Shown: positions 7,492 through 14,417, counted from the stretch's first letter. The stretch is 19,320 nucleotides of DNA from SIG575 sp045534165 (GCA_045534165.1 JAZSJD010000030.1:1-19320), one strand, 5' to 3'. Program-made: numbers and translations. The notes: generated from the letters alone by a model not told the origin.

Positions 7492-8895
7492 CTATGCTGA
7501 ATATATTTCAAGTTTTTTAAGTGTTGCAAATTCTCTTGTTTCTTCAATAACAATTTTCATTGCACTTGTTACCATTGGTTTTTTGGGCAGAATATATTTT
7601 TTATAGCCTATTATTGAATGTGTTTCTGCCTTTTTGAACTTTTTGCCCTCAAGGGTATAAATTGAAAATTTTTCCACTTGCTGACCGGTTGCAATATTTT
7701 CCCCAAGCTCAATAAGCTTGATGATTTTTTCTTCACCGAAATCTACTGTTATTTCAATTTTTGAATCGGTTTTACCTGAATCAAAATAAGAATTTTCTTT
7801 TTTAAGGTTTTCTGCATTACCGCAGTTGGAAGTTACCTTTGAATTGCGAAGCAATGGTTTGGCTCTGAGCATATCCATATCGCTTGCAAAGCTCCTGAGA
7901 GTCAATGTTTCTGCCTCGTGAACACGTCCGCGCTGGTCAATGGGAATACCCAATTCAAGGCAGGCATTTGCTCCTACTGTTGAAAAATAAATATCTTTCA
8001 TTCTTTGCAGGAACATTGCAACTTCATCCTGCTCTTTGTTGTAAAACCAATCATCCCTCATTGAAACATCAACCATAACAGGCTGCCACACAAGAGAATT
8101 TGCTTTTTTAAGAGCTTTTCTGCTGCCTAAATCAAGGTTCATTCTGCTCTGACCGTCAGGTGTTCTGTAAGTGTTTTCTTTGTTTTTGTCGATTTTTGTA
8201 ATTTTCTGCAAATCGTTGACAGGTTCAATTACACTCCATTCTTCAGGACGTAAAACCACCTTTTTGTTGCCTACGTGCCTTACATCAGGACCGTTTACAA
8301 TAACTGCGTCAGGCTGGAATTTACGCACAACTGAACAGTAACGTGCAAAATCGCAACTTTCGGGCATTTCTGCTGTGTAAAGGAATTTCACTTCATAAAT
8401 ATCACCGTATGAAGTGAGCAGTTCTTCAAGCTGACTGCATATTAAATCATCATATTCTTTGCCTGTTTTTTTGGTGTTTCTGTCCACAAGAGAAAAGCTG
8501 AAACCGAATTTAAGGTTTTCTTTTCGGCAGGCTTCACTCAATTCCTTTATAATATCCCCTTTTCCATCAAGGTAAGGAGAATTTGCAACTGTATATTCAG
8601 TTGTTTTGCTGGGCCACAAACAGAAACCCTCGCTGTGTTTTGCTGTGATTATAACACCATTCATCCCTGCACTTTTAAAAAGTTCCGTCCAGGAAGAAAC
8701 ATCAATATTTGTGGGATAAAATGCGTTTGCCTCTGTTTTGCCCGTACCTTCCTGCATGGCAACAAAAGTGTTAAGACCGAAAAAAACGTGGGCAGCAAAT
8801 TCCGTTTCCTGCCATTGCAATTGTCTTTTTTCAGGAACAACCATATTTGCAAATTTTATAAAATCTGTCTTTTTTCCAAACAAACTCCACACCAA
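7492..8895 (-). CDS. GH29 (alpha-L-fucosidase-like) protein lacking the usual catalytic Asp
   Basis: The family framework is clear: RQLQWQETEFAAHVFFGLNTF (25-44), the ITAKHSEGFCLWPSKTTEYTV block (83-103) and VDVSMRDDWFYN (275-286), followed by a C-terminal beta-sandwich-like region (about 355-467) resembling the F5/8-type domain of such enzymes. No signal peptide is seen. Two active-site features depart from the family: the KHHDGF motif reads KHSEGF (86-91), and the segment after YGDIYEV, normally W-F-D-G with the nucleophile Asp, reads KFLYTAEMP (170-178). It may be inactive on fucosides or use other residues. Start is uncertain: TTG at 8895 lies very close to the predicted transcription start; ATG at 8844 (residue 18) would keep the conserved core. 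Confidence 0.8.
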   Translation of the reverse strand: MVWSLFGKKTDFIKFANMVVPEKRQLQWQETEFAAHVFFGLNTFVAMQEGTGKTEANAFYPTNIDVSSWTELFKSAGMNGVIITAKHSEGFCLWPSKTTEYTVANSPYLDGKGDIIKELSEACRKENLKFGFSFSLVDRNTKKTGKEYDDLICSQLEELLTSYGDIYEVKFLYTAEMPESCDFARYCSVVRKFQPDAVIVNGPDVRHVGNKKVVLRPEEWSVIEPVNDLQKITKIDKNKENTYRTPDGQSRMNLDLGSRKALKKANSLVWQPVMVDVSMRDDWFYNKEQDEVAMFLQRMKDIYFSTVGANACLELGIPIDQRGRVHEAETLTLRSFASDMDMLRAKPLLRNSKVTSNCGNAENLKKENSYFDSGKTDSKIEITVDFGEEKIIKLIELGENIATGQQVEKFSIYTLEGKKFKKAETHSIIGYKKYILPKKPMVTSAMKIVIEETREFATLKKLEIYSA

Positions 8896-8908
8896 CTTTC
8901 TGTTTTAC

Positions 8909-8937
8909 ATTATACCAACAAATCTTCCTTTTGGCAA
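8909..8937 (-). promoter_or_regulatory. Sigma-A promoter for the GH29-like / flavodiiron pair
   Basis: Minus strand TTGCCA (8937-8932), 17-bp spacer, TATAAT (8914-8909). Transcription would begin near 8902, leaving a very short leader if the TTG at 8895 is used and about 58 nt if the ATG at 8844 is used. Confidence 0.75.
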
Positions 8938-8947
8938 CAAATAAATC

Positions 8948-8976
8948 TTTAAATTTCGTTTATTTTGTGATATAAT
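8948..8976 (+). promoter_or_regulatory. Probable promoter of the HAD phosphatase gene
   Basis: A perfect -10 TATAAT at 8971-8976, preceded at 17 bp by TTTAAA (8948-8953), a weak -35. It diverges from the promoter at 8909-8937. Confidence 0.55.
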
Positions 8977-9004
8977 ATTTTCCATTAAAGGTATGAGGTG
9001 GATA

Positions 9005-9649
9005 ATGAATAATTTTAAAGGTGCAATTTTTGATTTAGACGGTACAGTGCTTGATTCTATGGCTCTGTGGCACAAGGTGGACATAGCCTTTTTCAATTCA
9101 AGGAATATGCCCATTCCTGACGGTTACATTCAGGCAATTTCTCCTCTGGGAACTTATAACGCTGCTGTTTACACAAAAGAAACATATAATATAAAAGAAT
9201 CTGTTGAAGAAATTATTGCTGAATGGGGTGTTCTTGCAAAGCAGGAATATTCGCAGAACGTAAAATTAAAACCAAATGCAAAAGAATATATAATTTCTTT
9301 AAAAGAAAAAGGTTTCCGTCTTGCAGTTGCAACAGCTTCTGATATGGAATTGTTTTCTCCATGCCTTAAAAAGAACGGAATTTTTGATTTGTTTGATGAA
9401 TACACTTTTGTCAACGAAGTGGGCAGAGGAAAATCTTTCCCTGATATTTATTTACGCACTGCTGAAAAATTATCACTTAAACCTGAGGAATGTATTGTTT
9501 TTGAAGATATTCTCACAGGAATCACCTCTGCAAAAAGTGTTGGTTTTTACTGCGTTGGTATGTATGACGAAAGTTCCGAAAAGGATATCCAAAAAATAAA
9601 AGAAATTTCCCATAAATTCATTTATGATTTCAAAGAGATGTTTGAATAA
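9005..9649 (+). CDS. HAD-superfamily phosphatase (beta-phosphoglucomutase-like)
   Basis: This 214-residue cytoplasmic hydrolase has all four HAD motifs: FDLDGT with nucleophile Asp10 and acid/base Asp12, TAS at 110-112, Lys143 in RGKSFPDIY, and VFEDILTG with Glu167 and Asp168. The helical cap between motifs I and II (about 17-85) places it with the subclass I phosphoglycolate phosphatase / beta-phosphoglucomutase group. The substrate cannot be told from the sequence. The ATG at 9005 is preferred over the one at 8993 because GAGGTGG lies just upstream of it. It is divergent from the GH29-like gene; no terminator separates it from the small gene that follows. Confidence 0.87.
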   Translation: MNNFKGAIFDLDGTVLDSMALWHKVDIAFFNSRNMPIPDGYIQAISPLGTYNAAVYTKETYNIKESVEEIIAEWGVLAKQEYSQNVKLKPNAKEYIISLKEKGFRLAVATASDMELFSPCLKKNGIFDLFDEYTFVNEVGRGKSFPDIYLRTAEKLSLKPEECIVFEDILTGITSAKSVGFYCVGMYDESSEKDIQKIKEISHKFIYDFKEMFE

Positions 9650-9676
9650 AACTCTTTTGCAGACAAAAACTAATTT

Positions 9677-9695
9677 CGGACACTATCTATGTCCG
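9677..9695 (+). promoter_or_regulatory. Leader hairpin before the Asn/Gln-repeat gene
   Basis: CGGACA (9677-9682) and TGTCCG (9690-9695) form a 6-bp GC-rich stem with a 7-nt loop, ending right before the GAAGGAG ribosome binding site of the next gene. No T-run follows, so it is not a terminator. It could be an RNA stem affecting translation or stability, or a dyad operator. Confidence 0.45.
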
Positions 9696-9710
9696 GAAGG
9701 AGTTTTTAAA

Positions 9711-9851
9711 ATGAACGATCAGAACAGAAACAACAAAAATCAGAATCAGAACCAGAACCAGAATCAGAATCAGAATCAGAACAGAAATGGTCAGAACAAG
9801 AAAAATGACCAGAACAAAGAAAACAAGAAAAGAGATAATTTTGATTTCTGA
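9711..9851 (+). CDS. Small Asn/Gln-repeat hydrophilic protein
   Basis: 46 residues: MNDQNRNNK, then seven to eight NQ dipeptides, then an acidic/basic tail (KKNDQNKENKKRDNFDF). A strong ribosome binding site (GGAAGGAG, 8 nt before the ATG) and an immediate strong terminator support it as a real gene. There is no hydrophobic segment or recognisable domain; it should be disordered. The longer in-frame reading from 9624 overlaps the HAD gene and is rejected in favour of this start. Function unknown. The coding repeat is built from a 6-bp unit and could vary in length by slippage without shifting frame. Confidence 0.75.
   Translation: MNDQNRNNKNQNQNQNQNQNQNQNRNGQNKKNDQNKENKKRDNFDF
9741..9782 (+). 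repeat. Tandem 6-bp repeat, seven units of CAGAAY
   Basis: Seven consecutive hexamers (CAGAAT or CAGAAC) encode the NQ run. The third codon base alternates between C and T, which shows it is not a fresh, perfectly homogeneous expansion. Confidence 0.9.
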
Positions 9852-9863
9852 GCAAACAAAAAG

Positions 9864-9889
9864 GCCGAGGGAAATTCCCTCGGCTTTTT
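9864..9889 (+). terminator. Intrinsic terminator, bidirectional
   Basis: GCCGAGGG (9864-9871) and CCCTCGGC (9877-9884) form an 8-bp GC-rich stem with a 5-nt loop, followed by TTTTT. On the minus strand it is also followed by TTTTTG, so it serves both the Asn/Gln-repeat gene and the convergent small gene. Confidence 0.93.
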
Positions 9890-9900
9890 ATTTCTTTAAA

Positions 9901-10116
9901 TTATGCTACTGTACCGAAAAGTGATGAAAAGAACGCAATTGCTGCGTCGATGAAATCCTGAATAGGACCGCTTGAGAAATCTAAAAAGTCAAAAACGCCT
10001 ACAAGTGAATCCCAATCAATACCTTGGATGCTTCCTATGAAAGAACCAATTACGTTTTCCCAGGGTATGCTTTTAAAGAAATCTGTTACCATTGTAAGAA
10101 TTGCATTAATATCCAT
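9901..10116 (-). CDS. Small amphipathic/hydrophobic protein, 71 aa
   Basis: Not recognised. A good promoter, an AAAGGGG ribosome binding site 9 nt before the ATG and a shared terminator support expression. The protein consists of short Phe/Ile/Leu/Val/Ala-rich, acidic segments (FFKSIPWENVIGSFIGSI, LVGVFDFLDF, FIDAAIAFFSSLFGTVA) separated by Gly, Pro and Asp turns, with no Cys and only one Lys; the net charge is strongly negative. There is no classical signal peptide. The last residues (AFFSSLFGTVA) resemble the C-terminus of the secreted protein at 11983-12909 (VIKGLFGSLM). A membrane-associated or self-assembling peptide is possible but unproven. Confidence 0.7.
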   Translation of the reverse strand: MDINAILTMVTDFFKSIPWENVIGSFIGSIQGIDWDSLVGVFDFLDFSSGPIQDFIDAAIAFFSSLFGTVA

Positions 10117-10151
10117 TAACCAAAACCCCTTTCGTTTTTTATCTTACTTTA

Positions 10152-10179
10152 ATTATACCTTTTTTAAAAATAAAGTCAA
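10152..10179 (-). promoter_or_regulatory. Sigma-A promoter of the 71-aa protein gene
   Basis: Minus strand TTGACT (10179-10174), 16-bp spacer, TATAAT (10157-10152). It lies about 35 nt upstream of the start codon. Confidence 0.82.
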
Positions 10180-10195
10180 TATTATATAATAATTC

Positions 10196-10771
10196 TTAAT
10201 TATATGTGTTTTCGCAGATTTCATTGATTTTATCACGCAAAGCCATAAAATCATCAAACGCAAGAGGTTTGTTGTTAGGGTTACGAAGCAGTGCTGCAGG
10301 GTGGAATGTACCCATAAAAAGAATGCCTTTTTTATCAATAAACTGACCATGCTGTTGTGTAACTTTAAAATCAGGTGAGATTAATCTCTGTGCTGAAATT
10401 CTGCCAAGGCACACAACAATTTTCGGTTTCATCAGCTTTACCTGTTCCCTGAGCCATTCAATGCACACATCCTGTTCTGCCGGCAACGGATCACGGTTTT
10501 TGGGCGGTCTGCACTTTACCATATTTGCAATGTAGATATTTTTATCCCTTGATAAATCAATGCAGGCAAGCATTGAATCGAGAAGCTTTCCGCTTCTGCC
10601 GACAAAAGGTTCACCCTGCAAATCTTCATTTTCCCCCGGTCCTTCGCCAACAAACAGAACTTCTGCATTTTCATTACCCTTGCCGAAAACAAGGTTTGTT
10701 CTTGTTTTTGCAAGTTCACATTTATTGCAAAGCATACATTCATTTTTCAGATCTTCCCAATTTGTATACAT
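10196..10771 (-). CDS. Type 4 (Fe-S) uracil-DNA glycosylase
   Basis: Removes uracil from DNA to start base excision repair. At 191 residues it is typical of family 4. Motif A is GEGPGENED (42-50), and motif B is HPAALLR (157-163). The [4Fe-4S] cluster ligands are Cys15 and Cys18 near the N-terminus (in CMLCNKC, which also has Cys12), Cys87 in KCRPP and Cys103. The N-terminal part also resembles the SPO1 polymerase-related family to which these enzymes were once assigned. The ATG at 10771 has AAAGGAC about 11 nt upstream. It appears to be monocistronic. Confidence 0.93.
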   Translation of the reverse strand: MYTNWEDLKNECMLCNKCELAKTRTNLVFGKGNENAEVLFVGEGPGENEDLQGEPFVGRSGKLLDSMLACIDLSRDKNIYIANMVKCRPPKNRDPLPAEQDVCIEWLREQVKLMKPKIVVCLGRISAQRLISPDFKVTQQHGQFIDKKGILFMGTFHPAALLRNPNNKPLAFDDFMALRDKINEICENTYN

Positions 10772-10812
10772 AAGATGTGTGTCCTTTCTTTTATCTATAA
10801 TTCAGCTGTAAC

Positions 10813-10862
10813 ATTTCCAAACGTGTCGTTCTTGAACGAAGTGACGAATCCCGTTTGGAAAT
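10813..10862. repeat. Palindromic element 1
   Basis: Perfect 11-bp inverted arms ATTTCCAAACG (10813-10823) and CGTTTGGAAAT (10852-10862) enclose a 28-bp core with TCGTTCTTGAACGA. It lies in the leader region upstream of the uracil-DNA glycosylase gene. Confidence 0.8.
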
Positions 10863-10871
10863 ATTTATTAT

Positions 10872-10920
10872 TTTCCTTTTTCAGATCCTTCGTTTCACTC
10901 GAGGATGACGAAAACGGAAA
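10872..10920. repeat. Palindromic element 2
   Basis: Arms TTTCCTTTTTC (10872-10882) and GAAAACGGAAA (10910-10920) match at 10 of 11 positions around a core beginning AGATCCTTCG and ending GAGGATGAC, itself a near-palindrome. Confidence 0.75.
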
Positions 10921-10929
10921 TGAGGTGTT

Positions 10930-11030
10930 TGCCATTTTGAGATCCTTCGCTTCATCCTCGCCGTAGTCATTCTTGAGCGTCAGCGAAGAATCTCGGCGAG
11001 GATTCGCTCAAGGATGACAGCAAAATGGCA
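10930..11030. repeat. Palindromic element 3 (long, two-step)
   Basis: Outer arms TGCCATTTTG (10930-10939) and CAAAATGGCA (11021-11030), and inner arms ATCCTCGCCG (10954-10963) and CGGCGAGGAT (10994-11003), are both perfect. The segments between them again contain GATCCTTCGC and AAGGATGAC, the same core words as element 2. A small inner stem ATTCTT/AAGAAT caps it. No open reading frame is present; it resembles a non-coding miniature repeat. Confidence 0.8.
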
Positions 11031-11084
11031 AGGTTGGTGCGATGAATTATAATTTTTATCTGTTTGTTTAATGTTGCATTGTAG

Positions 11085-11107
11085 GGAATGGCGGTTTCCG
11101 ACATTCC
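11085..11107. repeat. Small interrupted palindrome
   Basis: GGAATG-g-CGG (11085-11094) pairs with CCG-a-CATTCC (11098-11107) around TTT. No T-run follows. The stretch 10772-11310 holds only such palindromes, the 80-bp repeat copy and the downstream promoter; no gene was seen. Confidence 0.6.
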
Positions 11108-11127
11108 GTAAGTAACATACATTCAGG

Positions 11128-11207
11128 TGTGGACGGAGTCCACCCACACTTCTTCACTGTTACTTCTTACCTATTACTTCAACTATAATTTGTGATAACA
11201 AATTATA
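11128..11207. repeat. 80-bp two-hairpin dispersed repeat, copy B
   Basis: Second copy of the element at 1-80, in direct orientation, with both hairpins intact (GTGGAC/GTCCAC at 11129-11143, and TATAATTTGT/ACAAATTATA at 11184-11207). The four differences from copy A leave the stem bases able to pair. Confidence 0.85.
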
Positions 11208-11277
11208 GTTTGTTGCACATTTTTCTTTTCTCTATTCAGAATTATACCACATATTATTACAAATTTCATCATTATTG

Positions 11278-11306
11278 TTGAAAAAAATTTTTGATAGTAG
11301 TATAAT
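11278..11306 (+). promoter_or_regulatory. Sigma-A promoter of the PduL-like gene
   Basis: TTGAAA (11278-11283), 17-bp spacer, TATAAT (11301-11306), about 34 nt before the start codon. Confidence 0.85.
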
Positions 11307-11339
11307 ATATTGGTAATATTTTTTCAGGAGGATTTAATT

Positions 11340-11918
11340 ATGAAAAAGTTAGTTTTAGTTGAAACATCTGCTCGTCACGTTCACGTCAGTGCTGAAGACC
11401 TTGCAACACTTTTCGGTGAAGGTTACGAACTTACAAAGAAAAAAGACCTTTCACAGCCCGGTCAGTTCGCTTGTGAAGAAAGAGTTCAGGTTATCGGACC
11501 TAAAGGTTCTTTCCCTGCTGTTTCTATCCTCGGACCCACACGTCCTGCTACTCAGGTTGAACTTTCAGCTTCTGATGCCCGTTCAATCGGCGTTGCTGCT
11601 CCCTGCCGTGAATCAGGCGACACAGTTTCTTCAGGTGCTTGCAAACTTGTTGGCCCCAAAGGTGAAGTTGAACTCACTGAAGGTGTTATCGTTGCAAAAC
11701 GTCACATCCACTGCACTCCCGAAGATGCTGAAAACTATGGTCTTCAGGACAAACAGGTTGTTTCTGTTAAAATCGAATCAGAAGGCAGAACACTTACTTT
11801 CAGCGATGTTATCTGCAGAGTAAGCCCCTCTTATGCTCTTGCAATGCACATTGATACAGACGAATCAAATGCTGCTTTTGCTACACCCGGTCTCCAGGGC
11901 GAAATCATTGCTGAATAA
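11340..11918 (+). CDS. PduL-type phosphate acyltransferase
   Basis: This 192-residue enzyme family swaps CoA for phosphate on short acyl groups (acetyl- or propionyl-CoA to the acyl phosphate). Metal-binding His residues are visible in SARHVHVS (His13, His15), AKRHIHC (His122, His124) and AMHID (His170), in the two repeated beta-barrel halves. There is no N-terminal microcompartment-targeting helix and no shell genes nearby, so a cytosolic acetyl-phosphate role (with an acetate kinase elsewhere) is more likely than propanediol use. The ATG at 11340 follows AGGAGG by 9 nt. The gene uses GGT, CGT, ATC, TTC and AAC codons more than its neighbours, suggesting high expression. Own promoter and terminator. 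Confidence 0.9.
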   Translation: MKKLVLVETSARHVHVSAEDLATLFGEGYELTKKKDLSQPGQFACEERVQVIGPKGSFPAVSILGPTRPATQVELSASDARSIGVAAPCRESGDTVSSGACKLVGPKGEVELTEGVIVAKRHIHCTPEDAENYGLQDKQVVSVKIESEGRTLTFSDVICRVSPSYALAMHIDTDESNAAFATPGLQGEIIAE

Positions 11919-11938
11919 TTTTTTCTACATAACCAAAA

Positions 11939-11976
11939 ACACCGTCAGGAATTAACCTGACGGTGTTTCTCTTTTT
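11939..11976 (+). terminator. Intrinsic terminator between convergent genes
   Basis: ACACCGTCAGG (11939-11949) and CCTGACGGTGT (11956-11966) form an 11-bp stem with loop AATTAA, followed by a T-rich tail ending in CTTTTTT. On the minus strand the tail TTTTGG is shorter but could serve the convergent surface-protein gene. Confidence 0.92.
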
Positions 11977-11982
11977 TAAGTA

Positions 11983-12909
11983 TTACATTAAGCTACCAAA
12001 AAGGCCCTTAATAACAATATCAAAAGCTGCTTTGAGAACCTGACCGATAAGTGTGAACCAGTTGGCAATTGTGAATTTAACCTGAACTTCAACCTCACCT
12101 GTTGCAACATTACCGTATTCGTCTGTTACTGTGCAGGTGATTGTTGTTTTACCCATACCCTTGCCGATAACATTACCGTTTTCGTCAACTGTTGCAACGT
12201 TTTCTGCACCTGATTTGAAAACTGTAGTGTAATTAACTTCTTTGTTTTCGGCGAAACGAACCTGAGGATCGATTTTTGCAACCTGCTCGTAATTTACAAC
12301 AATCTTTTCGCCTAAATCAACACTTTCAACTCTGCCTTTGAGAACAGGTGTGAAATCTCTTTTTTCAGTTTTGTCGCAACGTGTGCAATCGTAAACTGTG
12401 TAGCCACCATCTGTGTAACCGGGAGCAACTACTTCCCCTGCTTTCATATCATGGTCAAGTGCAGGGATTGTTTCTGCCTGTGTATGACCTTCTGCTGCCA
12501 TATTGCAAGCAGAACAGCTTCTTGTTTTAAGGCCGTCTTCTTCACATGTTGCTTCTTTTTCAACAACCCATTCACTATATGTATGTGAAAGTTTTGCAAC
12601 AAAATTTTCCTTTTTCACGTTACTGCAGTTTGCACATACAGAGCTTGTGTAGCCTTCGCTTGCACAAGTGGGTTCAACAACTGTTTTTTCACCGTATGAG
12701 TGACCGAGTGCAGGAACAAGACCTGTTTCGACAGCACCACAGAGAGAACATTGTCTGTATTTTATGCCGGGCTCTGCACAAGTTTCATCCTGAGAAATAA
12801 TCCATTTGCCGAATTCGTGCTCACATTCAACTTCTTCAGCATTTACTGCGAGGCAAGCAAAATTCATTGCCATTAAAACTGCAAGAAAAACAGAAATAAC
12901 TTTTTTCAT
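11983..12909 (-). CDS. Secreted CxxC-repeat protein with Ig-like (Big2) domain
   Basis: 308 residues. A signal peptide (KK, then a hydrophobic core to about residue 20) ends at AVNA-EE (24/25). Four imperfect repeats of about 40 residues follow (about 29-70, 70-110, 110-152, 153-190), each with a C-terminal CxxC pair (54/57, 92/95, 132/135, 175/178) and, in the first three, an upstream TCxxxG Cys; the pattern suggests metal-binding or disulfide mini-domains. Residues about 191-278 resemble a bacterial Ig-like group 2 domain (VATVDENGNVIGKGMGKTTITCTV). The C-terminus is an amphipathic helix (NWFTLIGQVLKAAFDIVIKG) in place of an LPXTG or transmembrane anchor. The start has AGGAGATG as ribosome binding site. 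Exact role unknown. Confidence 0.82.
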   Translation of the reverse strand: MKKVISVFLAVLMAMNFACLAVNAEEVECEHEFGKWIISQDETCAEPGIKYRQCSLCGAVETGLVPALGHSYGEKTVVEPTCASEGYTSSVCANCSNVKKENFVAKLSHTYSEWVVEKEATCEEDGLKTRSCSACNMAAEGHTQAETIPALDHDMKAGEVVAPGYTDGGYTVYDCTRCDKTEKRDFTPVLKGRVESVDLGEKIVVNYEQVAKIDPQVRFAENKEVNYTTVFKSGAENVATVDENGNVIGKGMGKTTITCTVTDEYGNVATGEVEVQVKFTIANWFTLIGQVLKAAFDIVIKGLFGSLM

Positions 12910-12940
12910 ATCTACATCTCCTCTGTTAATTTATATTTCA

Positions 12941-12968
12941 ATTATAACATAAAACCGCCGAAAAGCAA
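12941..12968 (-). promoter_or_regulatory. Probable promoter of the secreted protein gene
   Basis: Minus strand TTGCTT (12968-12963), 16-bp spacer, TATAAT (12946-12941), about 32 nt before the start codon. The -35 box is weak. Confidence 0.6.
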
Positions 12969-12999
12969 CATTTTAAATTCTTTTATCAATTAAAAATTA

Positions 13000-13033
13000 T
13001 TAAGAAAAGGCACTCAGCATACGCCGAGTGCCT
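13000..13033 (-). terminator. Intrinsic terminator of the CNNM/CorC gene
   Basis: Minus strand AGGCACTCgGCG and CgCTGAGTGCCT-type arms (13033-13008; at least 8 perfect outer pairs, AGGCACTC/GAGTGCCT) followed by TTTTCTT. It lies just after the stop codon at 13041. Confidence 0.88.
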
Positions 13034-13040
13034 GATTTTA

Positions 13041-14375
13041 TTACTCTTCTTCTTTTTCTTCTTCAGGTTGGTCGATAAAGCAAACAATTGCTTTCACAAC
13101 ACGGTGGTCGGCAATTTCAGTAACTTTAATGTTAAGTCCGTCTGCCTGAAGTTCAACCTGTGTTCCGTCTTCGGGAATTGAGCCGAGAACACCGAAAATG
13201 AAACCACCGAATGTATCGGAATCATATTCGTCATCAATATCAATGTTCAATTCTTTTTCAACATCTTCAATTTCAACGTTACCGCCGATTAACCATGTGT
13301 CAGAATCGATTTTTTTGATTTCTTCTTCCGGCTTTGCTTCAAATTCATCGTCAATATCGCCGACTAATTCTTCAAGCAAATCGTTGATTGTAACAACGCC
13401 TGTCATTCCGCCATATTCATCAAGAACAACTGCAAAGTGGTCTCTTGAATGTTTCATTCTTTCAAAAAGAACGTCAGCTCTTACACTTTCGGGAACGAAA
13501 TATGCAGGACGTACTGCTTCTTTCATAACATTTTCACGTGATTTATCTCTGAGACGGAAATAATCTTTTGTGTTAAGAACGCCGATAACATCATCAAAGC
13601 TTTCGTCACAAACAGGGTAAAGTGAATGACGGCTTGAGAAAATTGTTTCTTCCCATTCTTCATCAGTTTCTTCTTTCCAGAGGAATGAAACTTCAGTTCT
13701 GTGGGTTGCCACATCACCGGCTGTTATATCGTCAAACTCAAAAACATTTGTAATAATCTGCTGTTCATCAAGGTCGATTGTTCCGCTTTCTGTACCTGCA
13801 TCAACCATAAGACGGATTTCTTCTTCAGTAACTTCATTATCCTGAGAGTTGGGGTCTATACCGAAAAGTCTGAGAATAACATTTGTTGACTTTGTTAAAA
13901 CCCATACAAGGGGTGCAAAAAGTTTTGAGCACACAAGCATAAGTCCTGAAACACCAAGTGCCATTTTTTCAGTCTTTTTCATAGCAAGACGTTTGGGAAC
14001 AAGTTCGCCGAACACAAGGGTGAAATAAGACAGAATGACTGTGATGATGATAACTGAAATTGTATCAAGCACTTTATCATCAATGCCTAAATTAAATTTA
14101 CTGATTGCACGTACCAGTTTTTCTGAAAAAGTATCGGCAGCAAAAGCACTTCCCAGGAAACCTGCAAGTGTGATTGCAACCTGAATTGTTGAAAGGAATT
14201 TTGCGGGCTGGTCAGTAATTTTCATTAATCTTTTGGCTCTTTTGTTTCCCTCTTTAGCCATAAGAGCCAGCTTGTTTGAATTGAGTGAAATTACAGCAAT
14301 TTCAGCACTTGCAAAAACTGCATTTAGGAAAATAAGAACAATTTGTAAAAGAATCTGCCATATTAGCGGGTCCAT
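13041..14375 (-). CDS. CNNM-CBS-CorC membrane protein (hemolysin C family)
   Basis: 444 residues in three parts: an N-terminal CNNM/DUF21 transmembrane domain (about 1-190) with AEIAVISLNSNKL and the FGELVPKRLA signature, a cytosolic CBS-pair domain (about 205-330, ending DHFAVVLDEYGGMTGVVTINDLLEELVGDI), and a CorC_HlyC domain (about 350-435, YDSDTFGGFIFGVLGSIPEDGTQVE). The family is linked to Mg2+ (and possibly Co2+) export; the older name hemolysin is misleading. The tail is acidic (EEEKEEE). The ribosome binding site is weak and distant (AAAGG about 15 nt before the ATG). It has its own promoter, downstream of the co-oriented penicillin-binding protein gene. Confidence 0.92.
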   Translation of the reverse strand: MDPLIWQILLQIVLIFLNAVFASAEIAVISLNSNKLALMAKEGNKRAKRLMKITDQPAKFLSTIQVAITLAGFLGSAFAADTFSEKLVRAISKFNLGIDDKVLDTISVIIITVILSYFTLVFGELVPKRLAMKKTEKMALGVSGLMLVCSKLFAPLVWVLTKSTNVILRLFGIDPNSQDNEVTEEEIRLMVDAGTESGTIDLDEQQIITNVFEFDDITAGDVATHRTEVSFLWKEETDEEWEETIFSSRHSLYPVCDESFDDVIGVLNTKDYFRLRDKSRENVMKEAVRPAYFVPESVRADVLFERMKHSRDHFAVVLDEYGGMTGVVTINDLLEELVGDIDDEFEAKPEEEIKKIDSDTWLIGGNVEIEDVEKELNIDIDDEYDSDTFGGFIFGVLGSIPEDGTQVELQADGLNIKVTEIADHRVVKAIVCFIDQPEEEKEEE

Positions 14376-14417
14376 TTTAAAATCATCAAACCTTTCGAAA
14401 ATAAATTATTACTGTAT

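Noticed and set aside
10195..10350. 65-residue minus-strand frame inside the uracil-DNA glycosylase gene
   Set aside because: It is an out-of-frame shadow of the glycosylase coding region without its own start signals.
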